Source: Thermothelomyces thermophilus ATCC 42464 (Eukaryota > Ascomycota > Sordariomycetes > Sordariales > Chaetomiaceae). From it: DNA of 64,000 bases. A program made the translations under genes and the position numbers. The notes beneath the pieces were generated by a model, which was given only the letters and a program-made list of their open reading frames with translations, had not been told where the DNA came from and ran no database searches. Location: the NCBI RefSeq assembly GCF_000226095.1, contig NC_016474.1, positions 2,728,001 to 2,792,000 of the forward strand, read 5' to 3'. Positions 24,278 to 35,568 of the stretch are shown piece by piece; positions within the stretch are counted from its first letter, which is position 1, and every line of letters begins with the position of its first letter.

Positions 24278-27200
24278 GGTAGTTTAAATTCTTAATAGGT
24301 TCCTATAAGTTATCTTCTAGTCTAAAATTAAGCTATTTAACTAGGTACTATAGTTCCCCGTTAATAATATATAAATTTAGAATTTCTTTAACGTCCTATT
24401 CTTCCTCTTCGTCCTCTACTTCAATATATATAGCAACCTTGGCGTTCTTTGGTACTGGTTCGAGAAGTAAAATATAAAAAACATCCGTCTGTAGTCGTAT
24501 AGATAATGGTAATAATAGTCGGTAGTTAGATATCGAAATTCGTTCTTTGATAACGAAGGGTCTGACCTTCTTAAAGTCTAGCTTTATATTTAGTCGTTTG
24601 GTTTGTAAGTTTCGTACGATTAGGTAGACTTTATCTCCCCTCTCTAGGTAAGGTCCCTCGAGCCTGTGTTTGTCATAGTAGTTCTTTATCCTAGTCTTGA
24701 CAAACTTGAGTTCCTTTTTAAGCTTTTCATATAGTGTATACATTTGTTCCGCTTTAACTGCTACTCTTAGCACTATGACCTCTAGTCCTTGCCTAAGGTC
24801 TACTTTATATCTATAGTTTGCGAAGAATAATATAACTTTAGTTATTTCCGTTAGCGTTATATTATAAGCGAGTTATACTATTAGTAATAGTATAACCTAG
24901 TCGTCTTGCTAGTAGTTAACGTAAGAACGGAGATATTACTTGATAACTTAGTTTAATCGCTCCGTTTATCTATTAGTCTACGGGTAATATGCCGTTAATA
25001 GCTTACTATTAACGCCTAATCGTTACATTAACACTTACTAGAACTTTGACGCGAACTTAGTGTCTCTGTCGGTAATCTATTCTTATAGCTAAGCATATAC
25101 TAACATAACTTACTAATAGATTACGTTTACTAACTATTCTACTATCTAGGACTCCTTATAAGGAAAGAAGTATACCTATTTAGTTAGGCGATCTACTATA
25201 GTAAGAATACTATTATAGGTCACTCTTATAGCTATGTCCTTAGATTCGAGTAGCTTTATAATAAAGTCTATTATAACTAAACTCTATAGTTTGTTAGCTA
25301 TTAGCAGTGGCTAAAGTAGCCTATATAGCTTATATTATATTATTTTGCTTTGATTATAAATGTCGTAGTTTTATATAACTTCCTTAACTTATACCATTAA
25401 CTATAGAAAGTCGTAATGTTTCCTAACTTATATAATAGTCTTCGTAACTCCTTTATATCCTCTAAGTTTCGACTTATAGAGTTCCCGAATCATTTATAGC
25501 TATTAATCTCTATCGTAGATATATACTTTGCCTCGGTACTAGAGTTTCCTATCTCTTTCTTCTACTCCGTTAGGTACTAGTGGTCTAGGTGCTACTTAAT
25601 ACTATGTCTCGTTAATCCTTTCTTCTCAAAAGATTATACAACACTTTAAGAATGAGTCAAGTAGATCATCTTCTACGGGTGTCTACGTTTCGTAGTATAG
25701 CGTTCCGTCTATTCGTTCCTTAAATAATAGTAGTATTGTTTCCGTTCGTTTTTCTGTATGATCCGTTTGTTGGCTTAAGATGTCCGCTTGTACGTTCTCT
25801 TTACCCTTCTTATAGCGGATCTCAAAGTTAAATTCCGTAAGGAATTCTGCCTATTGTATTTGTCGTCTGTTAAGTTCTTTCGTTATTATAAAGTATCGCA
25901 AGTTCTTATGATCTGTATATACTTATACCGATTTAAGTATACTACTAAGGTATGGTTGCCATTCCTTAAAAGCTTTAATAATCGTAAGTAGTTCCTTATT
26001 ATAAATTAGATAATTAAGATATAGTCTATCGAGCTTCTTTAAAAAGAAGGCTATAGGATATAGCTTTCCTTATCTATCTTATTATTCTAATTGTCCTCTA
26101 ATAGTATAGTCTAAAGCGTCCGTTTCTATCTTAAATGGCTTCTTAGGGTCTGGTAGTACTAGTACTAGATCTTTAGTAATGGCGTCACGGATCTATATAA
26201 ATGCTTGCTTATGCTATTCTTTCCATTGGAATTTAGCGTTCTTCCTAGTAAGTTTATATAAAGGTCGTACGATCGCTCTAAAGTTCCTAATAAACATCTA
26301 GTAGAAGTTTACAAATCTAATGAAGCTTTATACTTCTGTAACTAACGTCGGTTATAGCTAATTCTTAATAGCTTTAACCTTTAAAGGTTCTATTTGAATT
26401 TGTCCTAGGGATATCTCGTATCCTAAAAATACCGTTTTTCTAACGTGGAATTCGCTCTTTCCCTTGTTAACTAATAGTTTATATATATATAGTATATCTA
26501 ACACTGCTTTTATGTGCTTCTAGTATTTATCCATTATCTTAGAGAAGATAAGTATATTATCGAAATAATATACTATAAATTTGTCGAGAAAGGGTTAGAT
26601 AGCTTGATTAATTAGGGCTTAGAACGTTGCTAGCGCGTTTATAAGTCCAAATGGCATAACAAGGTACTTATAGTAGCTATAGGGTATCCTAAAGGCCATT
26701 TTCTACTCGTCGCCTTCTTTAATCTATATATAGTTATAGGCTAATAGCAAGTTAAGATACGTAAAATATTAGGCTCTTGCTAACTAATCTTGGAGCCGTA
26801 AGATTAGCGGTAACAGGTATCGGTTTTTTATAATCTATTCGTTAAGTTACCGATAGTTAATATATAACTATAGCTTTCTGTCTTTCTTAGGCATAAATAG
26901 GATTAGGTAGCCTGCTAGCGATGTCGATAGGTAGATATGTCCTCTTTAAAGGTTCTCCTCTAAATATCGCTTAAGTTCTTCGTTCTAAGTCTAGCTTATA
27001 TAATAGATCTTAAAGGACTTTAATCGTACTCCTTCCTTAAGCTTGATCTCGTAATCTTATAGACCGTGTTCTAGTAGTCCTTCTAGATACTTCGGTTCGA
27101 ATGCTAGGTGTCCTTTATATTCTTTCGGTACTTCCCTAGTCTTATCTCGTCTTTTGGTTTTCTAATAGTATACGAACTTGGTTCTATCTATAGCGATGCT

Positions 27201-30181
27201 AGCGATTTCTCCTATCTTAACCTACTACTCCTATTAAAATGCTCCGCATTCGTTAATGGAGAGAACAGCTATCGGTAGTTTAGCTTGTTCCTCCTATTGT
27301 AACGTTAATATCGTTATATTGCTTCTTCTAGAGTCTATAGTAGTCTGCCTACTACTATTTGTCTCTTGTAGTAGATCTGTAGGATATGCCTTCCCCTAAG
27401 CATCGTCCGCTCGCGATCCTTACACGCTCCCTATCTTGCTAGTCAAATATAACTCCATTCGGGGTCGTAGGTAGCTACTATTCTTCTAGCTAATATCCGG
27501 GTTATAATCTTCATACTATAATAACCCTAATATTATATCTTTATCATTACCTATATCTATAATACTAAATACGATTATTATAGTCTTTTCTACTATAGTG
27601 ATATCGATTGGTTTAATCTCCCTATATACCTATTACGTTAGAAATAGCCCTTTGACTATGCCATGCTTTCGCTTTATTCTCTAGGGTATCTATAGCTAAT
27701 TTATAAGCGTCGGCGAAATTAGGTTTATCTCTACTCTACTATCTACTAGTATAAGCATTTTATACTATTTCTATTGTGCTATTATCTATAGTTACTTATC
27801 TTGCTGCCATTGTCTAAAGATTATAGCGATTTCCTATATTTCTGCCAAGAGGTCTTGATATAGTGGTCTCTTGTACTAGTTCCTCCTATATTACGCTACT
27901 ACTTGCCGCTATATAGGCGTTAATGGTTTTCGGGCCCCTTGAAGGGCTCTAACCCGTTTCCTAGGTTAGTGCTAACCTCTTTAGTTATTCGGCTAATAGC
28001 GGCTTCGTTAATCGTGCTTATTTCCGTAAGCTATTAAATGCTTACGGCTTCCTACTATTAGGTCCGTTCTACTTTCCGTTGTATATACTATAGCTTTATC
28101 TAAAGCTCCCGAATTCGCGATTTCTTTTTGTCCGTATAATAGAGGCAATCGTTACTCTAGTATAAGTCCTATATATCTTGTCCTATTCTGTAGTACCTAG
28201 GCTAGGCTTATCTTAGAACTATTATAATGCCTTTTAGATCGTGGGCTTCGATCTTCTAGAGCAATTCGGCTGCTTTGTTTCCTATATTATAGACCTATTC
28301 TATAGGGCGTAAGCTTCCGTCCTTATTTCCTTATTAGGTTAGCTAATGATTGTTTTTAAATTTGTCATGGAAGTAATATCGGCATTTATATACTATATAC
28401 TAGAACTAAGGCACTTATATATATACCTTATATTAAAGGTATAGTCGTATAACGTTACCTAGGAGGTATTAGAATTCTTTCCCAAATCCTTCTTATTATA
28501 TATAGACTGTAGGTACCCTAATGCTAAGATAGGAATGTTTCTTCTAATAGCTTTCTTATATATACTCGTCTTTTCCACGATTCGTACATATAAACTAGTA
28601 TTTTAGGTTCTATACGTTATTACTAAGTTACTAGTCATCAAGGTACTCGGTGTAGCTATCGGGCCTATTATATATTATAGGCCATCCTCCTTTGATAGTT
28701 TCTATAATACATCAAAGTTCCCTTATCTCGTCCCTTATCTTATCACTCTACTAGACGAGTCAAATCAAGCGTCTATCCTATTCGTATAGTTCCATATTAA
28801 GCTAGAAAACTTTATTATAGTACTATTTAATTCATTCCTAGAGGAATAGAACATTAGGTCTAGGTCTTTCGATTCCTTAGGTATTAGTTATCTACGATCT
28901 ATCCTACCTCTATATAACTATAAAACCCTACTGCCTTAAGGCTAGGAGAATCGAAATTGGCGGTGCGTATTCTCCTGCCATATCCTATTCGGCAAGACCT
29001 ATCTCTAGGTTTATAGTAACCAATTCGGAATATAGTGCTTGTTTGTCTTTACTATTACTATTGTATCTAAGACTGTCCGTGTCACTACCCTTGTCTTTGT
29101 AGCTCGTAGCCGCTACTTTGATAATGTCCTTGGTAGTTTTGTCGATAGCTATAATTTCCTTTCTAGGGACTATCTTTTACTCTTTCTTCGGGCTTTGACA
29201 TTCTTACTTATAGTGCCCTTTCTTTCTATAGTTATAGTAGGTAATATTAGACTTGTCTTTAGTTATCTTCTTCTAGTCTTACTTCTATACTATATCTATA
29301 TCTATAGCTCTAGGGTATATTCTATATAAGGTATTAATATATATTTGCTTTTTCTTATCATTAGCCTTAACTATAGTTCTATTTATTTGACCTCGTTTTT
29401 ATTACTTTTATATATAGAATTAATTATTGATTCTAATCGCCTATATAATATATTTATCTAGAGTCTTAGGCTAATTATACTTATATAGCTTGTCTTTAAC
29501 CTTTTCCTTTAAGCTTTTATAGAATAGTTATATTAATACTTTATTATTAAGCTAAGACTTAAATATATCCTATCTAAACTATATAACATAAGAGGCTATT
29601 AACTTAGTCTGTCGGAAATTAGTAAGTCTTTCTTATATATAAATCTTCTTATCTTTATCGCTAAAAACCTTCTAAAGCTTTTCTTCGAAACGGTCGTAGG
29701 ATTAAAAGACTACTTATATAAATATATCTCGGTTGTCTTTATCTTCCTTAGTAAGATAGTCATTCTATATAGGCTTAAACTATCTAAGTACCTTACCCTC
29801 CAGTCTTATAGCTATATAGAGAACTTTAGCTTTATCGTCCGGAAATTTGTCATCATCAAGCTAGAAGTAAGATTAGAGGTTTGTCAGGAATCCTACAAGA
29901 TCTTCCTTAGTTCCTCTATATTTACTAGGTAGTTTGATCTTGATACGGCTCGCTTTAGCGCCCTTAAGTGCCTTGATTTTGGCGTAGGCCTCGTTAACTA
30001 GTTTCTATAAGTGCTTTTTGCCGTTCTCGAGTTCCTTGATTCGAGCTTAAGTAGCCTTGTCTCTCTAATCTAACTCCTAGATTTACTAATAAAGTTAACT
30101 AAGCTAGGTAAGTAGCTATTTAGCTATAACGTTAGTAGCTATATTAATATTAAGGTCAAAGTTACCTCCGTTCTAAACTAT
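24192..30181 (-). pseudogene. Gy-B2 gag-pol
   Basis: The start codon is mutated at 30179-30181. Leftward: gag coiled coil and capsid (29400-30180), CCHC knuckle (29192-29245), protease (about 27760), RT with YFDN for YLDD (about 26565), RNase H (about 26110), integrase, GPY/F module and chromodomain (24332-24405). An uninterrupted stretch of 125 codons survives at 24396-24773. It covers the end of integrase, including NYYDKHRLEGP and GDKVYLIV, up to the start of the chromodomain. That is the longest surviving pol frame among the heavily mutated copies. Confidence 0.88.
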
Positions 30182-30208
30182 AATAGAACAAAGGGAGTAA
30201 TAGCAACG

Positions 30209-30632
30209 TATGACAAACCTAACTTAGACTTCTTCTAAAAGGGTTTAGACAAAGGTAGATTAAGCAGGACAAGTAGGCAAGTCGTTTAAGGGATTCGGTA
30301 AAGCTAAAGGATTTATAATAATACTAGAGTTATCTCTTATAGTAGTTAATAACAATGCTTAGTATAAGTACTATAATTATAAGGGTTACTATCACTAGTG
30401 AACTCTTAGAGGCCCCTGTAACGAGTGACTATCTATATGTATATATAATCCTAGTGATCATTCCTGATTACGGTGATTGTGAGTGATCGTATGGTAGTGA
30501 TTACCTTGATCACTGGTGAGCGTAGTGATTACTATGCTTCCTATGTTGTAATTAGTCCTTTCGTTCCTTTGACTTGATTGGCCTATTCGTGCTAGTGGCT
30601 TAGGCGGCATCTGTATGTATATTTCTGTAATA
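30209..30632 (-). repeat. 5' LTR of Gy-B2 (424 bp)
   Basis: It runs from TATGACAAACC to CTGTAATA on the + strand and pairs with 23132-23555. Confidence 0.9.
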
Positions 30633-30898
30633 GCCTGTAACTACCATTTGGCAAGGAGGGTTCTATAGTGGCTGATAGACCTAGGGAGGCTTCCGGAATA
30701 CTGCCTTGTAAGGAGGCTAGACTAGGAGGTAAGGCCTCTATAGGGCTGTTCTAGCTACTTCTCCTTTTCTTTATAGTGTATTAGTATTCTAGATTAGGCG
30801 TTAAAGGTAGGACAGAGGTTTATATCTAGCCTATTAGGCACGGTTTCCTTTGTATATAACTAGAGAGGCTCTGGCATGCTTATTAGTATAATGGTATA
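30633..30898 (+). other. Tad-1 end of ORF2 and 3' UTR
   Basis: It resumes the LINE after the GCCTG duplication. It aligns with 43430-43690 (Tad-2) and with 53386-53660 (Tad-4, reversed). The end of the coding part lies near 30700-30770 and the remainder is 3' UTR, ending just before the TAA repeat. Confidence 0.75.
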
Positions 30899-30930
30899 GA
30901 AATAATAATAATAATAATAATAATAATAAC
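30899..30930 (+). repeat. (TAA)n tail of Tad-1
   Basis: About ten AAT/TAA units mark the LINE 3' terminus. Tad-2 and Tad-4 end in the same trinucleotide, so it is the element's own tail and not a chance microsatellite. Confidence 0.88.
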
Positions 30931-31049
30931 CATTTAGGTATTTACTTAAGTAGAGGTATATAGTTACTTATCTAGATAAATGGTCTCCTATAGCATTTAA
31001 ACGCTTGTAATTAGTAACGAGATTATAGATTCGAACTAGTAGTAGGGAT

Positions 31050-31640
31050 TAATTGCTATAGCTTGGTAGCTATGAATCGATATAGCTCTAAAAAGGTTAT
31101 AAGTAGATATAATACTATAATAGTATTTATATTATAGGTAGCACTCCTAGACTAACTATTATAGTCTATAGAAGTAGGTAATAAAAGTATTGATTATTCT
31201 AAGTACTAGAGGTACTTAGAGAAGCTATCTAAATATATATTGACCTTAGTCTATCGTCCCTATTAGTAAGTTAGTTAGATCTAACCTATAGATAGTTAAA
31301 TCTTATAATAGCCTTAGAGTATAATTATAAGAAGATAAGATAATATATTACTATAAGATATTTATTTAGCTATTAAAAAGGGCTACTAAGGCTTACTAAG
31401 ATTTAACTACTCTAGTAGCTACTATAAAGCCTAGATCTTAGTCTAATTAAAAATATCCAGCACTAGATAAAGATAAGAATCTCTAAAAGGCAGCATTAGA
31501 TTAAGATAATAGCTTAAATAGCTATAGTACTATAAGGAGTCTAGAGCTAAATACCTATTAAATTCCTAGTTAATTTAGCTATAGGTATAGAGAAAAGGAT
31601 AGGTCTCTTAGCTTAATCAAAGATAGCCTAATCAAGTACT
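31050..31640 (+). pseudogene. RIP-mutated remnant of an unknown ORF family
   Basis: 31050-31310 aligns base for base, apart from C/T and G/A changes, with the unmutated copy at 33314-33567. Reading TAG/TAA as mutated Gln/Trp codons, the same frame continues beyond the end of the other copy. It encodes a hydrophilic stretch with KRATKAYQDL and a Ser/Gln/Asn-rich end near 31640. The product is unknown. The shared part encodes a small Cys-x2-Cys-x-Arg-His motif. It is a dead copy. Confidence 0.5.
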
Positions 31641-31860
31641 GAAATAGCCATAGTTATAATATTAATTTGGTAGTGGTTTAGCTCTGCTTTATATGTTCTA
31701 TATGTCTTTGAAGTTAGAGGGTGGAAAAGTAAGTAGGCAAATACTTTTCTGACCCCACTGTACGAAGCAGCCTGGTTGACAACGGGGACGAAGATGCAGA
31801 CGCTAGCGAGGAATATTCGTTAGTTGTGGTCAGAGGGCCGACCAAAGACGCTTCTGCTAG

Positions 31861-31865
31861 CCAAT
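31861..31865 (+). promoter_or_regulatory. CCAAT box upstream of the island gene
   Basis: CCAAT lies about 265 bp upstream of the preferred ATG (32126), in unmutated DNA. The distance is normal for a fungal HAP-complex site. One motif alone is weak evidence. Confidence 0.3.
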
Positions 31866-32125
31866 GAGGGCGCCAAATAGGTTTGGCGAATGAGAGGTGA
31901 CTCCTCAGCCCCACGCATGTAAATATCGCCAGCGTCGCTACTCCCGCGCTTGCAATTTCCTCCATAGTCAGTTTCTCCATCTTCAACGCAGCGTGCGATA
32001 GGACCTTATTAGGCCGTCCCCCCCTGGGGATCCACAGCAAGCCGGATCTAGCAGCCGTGTCTCGACGTCGGTTCCAAAACGCGAGAAGTCGAACAGAAAG
32101 CAGCTCTGGTCACCTACGTTTAACG

Positions 32126-33154
32126 ATGAGCAGGCTCACAAAGCAGGCCGATCCCCTCCAAGTACGGGCTTCGCGTGTTGAAAAGTCCAGTCACTCGCAG
32201 AGAGGCAGTCGCACTCTCCCAGCATGGTATTATCGAGTTCGGACTGTCAGCTTCAAGGAAGATAGAGAAGTACATGATTACGACTTCGATGAGGATCTTT
32301 CAGAGCCGGAAGACGACAAGGAGCAAGAAAGAGACGACGTCGAGCAGTCCAAGAAGGAGGAAGGTTGTGCATGTGGTTTGGACGACCCTGAGTGTGACGG
32401 CCAAGTTGATTATAACGACAATATGGGCGAGGACGAGTCAGAGAGATCATACAACGGGTCTGACGCCGATTACTACTACGAATTGAAAGACAAGCGCGAG
32501 GAGAGGAAGCAGGAGAAGCTGCGGGAGCGGAAGGAGAAGGAACAACAACGAGAAATTGAGAAGACTAAGGAAGATGAGGTTTGCGCCGCAGACAGATGTC
32601 TCGATACGGCCGAGAAGGGACGCGAGACGATCCCTGTCGGGCCACTTGCGGGCCAGAGTTTCAGGCTGTACTGCAGCGATCACGTCGACTACTTCTACTC
32701 CGATCTCTATGGGACCAAAAGGGTCGACTTTTACCATCTTGACGTGAATGAGCGGAATCCTGGCGACGAAGCTGACGCGTTATATGGCGACGTGTATCTG
32801 GACAGCAATGCCAATTGCAACTTTGGGCCGTTCCGCCCTCCGAAACGGGCGAGCCGAAAAGCCTTCAAAGTGAAGAGCTGCGATGACAAGTATGAGCTGT
32901 CTTTCCAGTTCATCGGCAACGGTTATCTGAAGCTGAGGGTCTCTCGGGAAATGGTGTTCATGAAGCCATACGATGCAAGTCCTCCTTCTCCACCACCCAC
33001 AGCTCCAGATGTGTTCGAGTTTGCTGGCATCTTGCGCGATTGGGAGAAGGAGAAAGCAGAACGGCAGGAGAGGATGGCAAAGGCACGCCGCTCGCCGTCC
33101 CCCCGCGAGAGTTGGTTCGAGATGAACCATCCTATGGGGTCATGGTCTCTATAA
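32126..33154 (+). CDS. Hypothetical acidic coiled-coil protein (342 aa), the only intact host-like gene
   Basis: I do not recognise the family. The frame is open from 32057, but its first codon is GTG. The first ATG is at 32126, giving 342 residues to TAA at 33152-33154. An upstream spliced exon remains possible. Residues about 65-85 are acidic (DYDFDEDLSEPEDD). At about 100 lies a CACGLDDPECDG motif with three Cys. Residues about 130-165 are a Lys/Glu/Arg-rich predicted coiled coil (EERKQEKLRERKEKE). Residues about 170-285 form a more globular Tyr/Asp/Phe-rich part with scattered Cys. A Pro-rich linker (SPPPTAP) and a basic, Ser/Arg-rich end follow. No signal peptide or membrane segment is visible. 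GC content and codon use are normal and without RIP, unlike everything around it, so it is probably single-copy and functional. The charge and coil suggest an intracellular protein. Confidence 0.7.
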   Translation: MSRLTKQADPLQVRASRVEKSSHSQRGSRTLPAWYYRVRTVSFKEDREVHDYDFDEDLSEPEDDKEQERDDVEQSKKEEGCACGLDDPECDGQVDYNDNMGEDESERSYNGSDADYYYELKDKREERKQEKLRERKEKEQQREIEKTKEDEVCAADRCLDTAEKGRETIPVGPLAGQSFRLYCSDHVDYFYSDLYGTKRVDFYHLDVNERNPGDEADALYGDVYLDSNANCNFGPFRPPKRASRKAFKVKSCDDKYELSFQFIGNGYLKLRVSREMVFMKPYDASPPSPPPTAPDVFEFAGILRDWEKEKAERQERMAKARRSPSPRESWFEMNHPMGSWSL

Positions 33155-33273
33155 TCACGCGAGTTCGGCTTGATAGTGGCTTGCGGTTAAAAAAAAACCT
33201 ACAATTTTAGTTTAGTTCAGTTCAGTCTTATTTAAGGGACGGCGCCTACAGCGCAAGCCAGTAGCTGACTAAT
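33155..33273 (+). other. 3' flank of the island gene
   Basis: Unmutated sequence with an A9 run at 33188 and tandem AGTTCAGTT-type repeats near 33205-33225. It probably holds the 3' UTR. No clear AATAAA signal is visible. Confidence 0.35.
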
Positions 33274-33313
33274 TACAATTAGGGGTCAAAAGTCCGGGGC
33301 CGCCCTACCTACT
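33274..33313. repeat. Solitary mariner-TIR-like end
   Basis: AGGGGTCAAAAGTC followed by CCGCCCTACCTA resembles the likely left end of the mariner remnant at 34402-34445 (AGGGTGTCAAAAGTC, then CCACCCTACCTA). No transposase is attached. It may be a solo terminal repeat or part of a MITE. It is unmutated. Confidence 0.4.
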
Positions 33314-33567
33314 TAATGCTACAGCTCGGTGGCTGCAAATCAGTACAGCTTAGAAAGGCTGCAAAGGTACGACACCACAGCGGTATTCGCGCCGTGGGCG
33401 GCACTCCTGGACCAACTGTTACGGTCTGCAGAAGTGGGTGATAAAAGCGTTAATTGTTCTAAGTGCCAGAGGCACTTAGAGATGCTGTCTAAATACATGT
33501 CAACACCCTGGCTCGTCATCCCTGTTGGTAGGTCAGTCAGATCTGACCTACTGGCAGTTATATACTG
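33314..33567 (+). pseudogene. Unmutated partial copy of the ORF at 31050-31640
   Basis: The frame is open from about 33329 for about 80 codons but has no in-frame ATG. It encodes an aromatic/Leu-rich start (FAPWAALLDQLL), then NCSKCQRHLEMLSKYM and PWLVIPVGRSVRSDLLAV. Homology to the RIP-mutated copy at 31050 stops near 33567, after which the sequence becomes AT-rich, so this copy is 3'-truncated. At about 250 bp it is shorter than the minimum duplication RIP acts on in Neurospora, which may explain why it is unmutated. The product is not recognised. Confidence 0.5.
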
Positions 33568-33577
33568 TAACACTTAA

Positions 33578-34401
33578 ATACGTTTTATAACACCTATATA
33601 TATCTTATCTTTTCTTTAACATCCTATAATTTAATAATATAGCCCTTAATGTATATGATTTTATATATAAATTAATGGTAAACTATTAGTAATAGAAGAT
33701 TAGTTATAATAAAATTAAGATAGTTTAAAACTTTAGTATCTCTTTCTATATTTGTTAGCCTTATAACTCTATAAGAAGAGAATAGATATAAAAGACCTAC
33801 CATTTACTAGGATCTATAGGGCTTATCTTATCTAATCTTATATAATGGACGTATCTATAGATACTAGACTATATTAAGTCCCTTACCTAGAAGAAAAACT
33901 ATAATGCCTATATTATAGGCTCTAAATGGCTCCTAAATTATACTTCTTCTATATTAATATTATATTTAAAAGTAATAGCATTATCTTACTATAATAGTAT
34001 TTTATATCTCTTCCTATTAGCTATCTCTAGCTAGGTCTAAGACTAGAATTAAATCCTTCCTATTTGACAATATCTTTTTATAAAGGTATCTATATAAGCA
34101 TTTTCCTTATATTAGAGTTATAACCTACCTACCCTACCCTATACCCTACCTAAAAGAGCTTCTCTTATATCTTTGTAAATACCCTACTAAAATACACGAA
34201 ACTACTATCCTTAGAAAGCTCTCGAAAAATACTATCCAACGGTACTACTTTCAACTGTACGCGAGCCGTTATAGGTATATAACAGGCATCACAGGCATAG
34301 GAACCAGACCCGACTATAATCCAACCATACCTTATACGACTATTAAACTTTTCACTATATAGACTACCTAGCGCCCCTAAATATAACGTTAGTTTAAAGC
34401 C
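33578..34401. other. AT-rich stretch without recognisable genes
   Basis: RIP-like sequence with stops in all frames and a few short TA-rich runs. I see no motif that assigns it to any of the element families in the window. Confidence 0.5.
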
Positions 34402-34539
34402 TACTATAGTAGGGTGTCAAAAGTCTTATACCACCCTACCTATCCCTAGCTATCTACATTTTTACTACCAGACTTTAATACAGGATATCTCAATAGCTAT
34501 AAATTGTATAGGAAAACTGTTTACATTAGATAGTAGCCC

Positions 34540-35089
34540 TGGTTCCAAGCTTTAATATTTTATATACCACCCCCTAGCTCTTTTGACTACGGCCAGCCGA
34601 CATAGCATTTCCTAGATCAGCTTGTCAATTAGCCCCTAATCAATAGCCTACTACGCCTCCCGTAGGTACTTGGTAAACTCTTTAATATCTAGCCTGTTCT
34701 GCCTCAAATTCTATAGATCTAGGAACATCGTATATAGCCTCCGTTTGAGAAGGGCCTATATATATTTAATAGGGTTCAAATTATATATAGACCATTTAAT
34801 CCAGGAAATCCCCCGTGCCAGGAGCCACTGTTCGGTAGATTCGTAGACATATATAAGAGCATTATCTTGCTAAAAGTGTCGAGTTCCATCGTAATAAGGT
34901 AGAAGGCCCTTTTCTAGAGCCTTCTAGTACGACTAGGCTATATATCTATAGCGTAAAGTGCTTAGATCCCTCTCTAGGATAATAAGCTTACTCTAACTAC
35001 CTACCTATATTACCCCCTATACTATAATCATAATATTTGCCCTTATATAGTTCTTTAAGTTAATAAATCTATAGTCATACTTCTTAGAA
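34540..35089 (-). pseudogene. Tc1/mariner transposase, C-terminal part
   Basis: Read leftward, the frame gives FQQDNAL (second catalytic Asp at 34864-34866) and EQWLLARGISWI. LNPI follows, where the catalytic Glu codon (34765-34767) has become AAA, Lys. Then comes LLKRRLY and a helical tail ending in a W-Y-K-Y-like segment. Two codons appear to be missing just before LNPI, so the D-to-E spacing is 32 instead of the DD34E value. Tc1-family transposases cut and paste the element at TA sites. This one is inactive. Confidence 0.78.
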
Positions 35090-35541
35090 TGTCACAAGCC
35101 AACTATATACCGCAACCCGGTGGGGCACAGGAGACTAAATGAGCCACCAATTAAGAAGGGCACGAAGCAAGGCTAACACGGGATCGCTAGGGAGCACGGG
35201 CTACCATAGGCAAACGATTGCCAAAAGGGAAAGATAGCAGAGGATAGCTAGCTACCAAAGGCAATCCAAGGACAAGATAGAAGAGGACTATAAGCGATCA
35301 GCAGAAGTATATATATATATAAATAGCCACTTATTATAATAGACTCTAGGAGTTTACTAGTAATAGTAACTTACAATTACAATACTTATACTAAGCATCG
35401 TTAACTACTATAAGAGATAACTCTAGTATTATTATAAACCTTTTAGCTTTACCAAATCCCTTAGATGACCTATACGCTTATCCTACTTAACCTACCTTCG
35501 TCTAAACCCTTTTAAAAGAAGTCTGAGTTAGGTTCGTCACA
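35090..35541 (+). repeat. 5' LTR of Gy-A2 (452 bp)
   Basis: TGTCACAAGCC to GGTTCGTCACA. Termini are nearly unmutated. A-type U3, then a TATA run near 35308, then R-U5 beginning near the AGTAATAGTAAC motif. Confidence 0.92.
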
Positions 35542-35553
35542 CGTTGCTATTAC
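35542..35553 (+). promoter_or_regulatory. Self-complementary primer-binding site of Gy-A2
   Basis: CGTTGCTATTACT directly follows the 5' LTR. Its reverse complement, AGTAATAGCAAC, matches AGTAATAGTAAC inside the LTR at 11 of 12 bases. No tRNA-type TGG primer site is present. This is the Tf1/sushi self-priming layout. Confidence 0.65.
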
Positions 35554-35568
35554 TCCTTTTGTTCTATT

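Larger units (their letters stand above)
23132..30632 (-). mobile_element. Gy-B2: chromovirus inserted in Tad-1
   Basis: It is 7501 bp long, with 424-bp LTRs and TSD GCCTG (23127-23131 and 30633-30637). Gag is at the right, so transcription is leftward. U3 is a B variant built around repeated GTGAT/GATCA motifs and is distinct from Gy-B1 and Gy-B3. No large deletion is apparent in gag-pol, but point stops are everywhere. Confidence 0.93.
3250..30930 (+). mobile_element. Tad-1: near-complete Tad1-like LINE, split by Gy-B1 and Gy-B2
   Basis: This non-LTR retrotransposon has three segments: about 3250-7066, 22131-23131 and 30633-30930. The joins are proven by 5-bp TSDs and by the uninterrupted paralogue Tad-4, which reads straight through both insertion points. 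The layout is a GC-rich 5' leader, ORF1 with zinc-knuckle-like cysteines, ORF2 with AP endonuclease and RT, a 3' UTR, and a (TAA)n tail rather than poly(A). The exact 5' end is uncertain. It is heavily RIP-mutated and is the oldest layer of this nest. Confidence 0.88.

Noticed and set aside
31714-32040. Minus-strand frame of about 108 codons upstream of the island gene
   Set aside because: It begins with a TTG codon, overlaps the likely promoter (CCAAT box) and has no recognisable features; probably chance.
32057-32125. N-terminal extension of the island gene to 32057
   Set aside because: The first codon is GTG and no ATG precedes 32126 in frame. It could only be coding as part of a spliced exon, which I cannot show.
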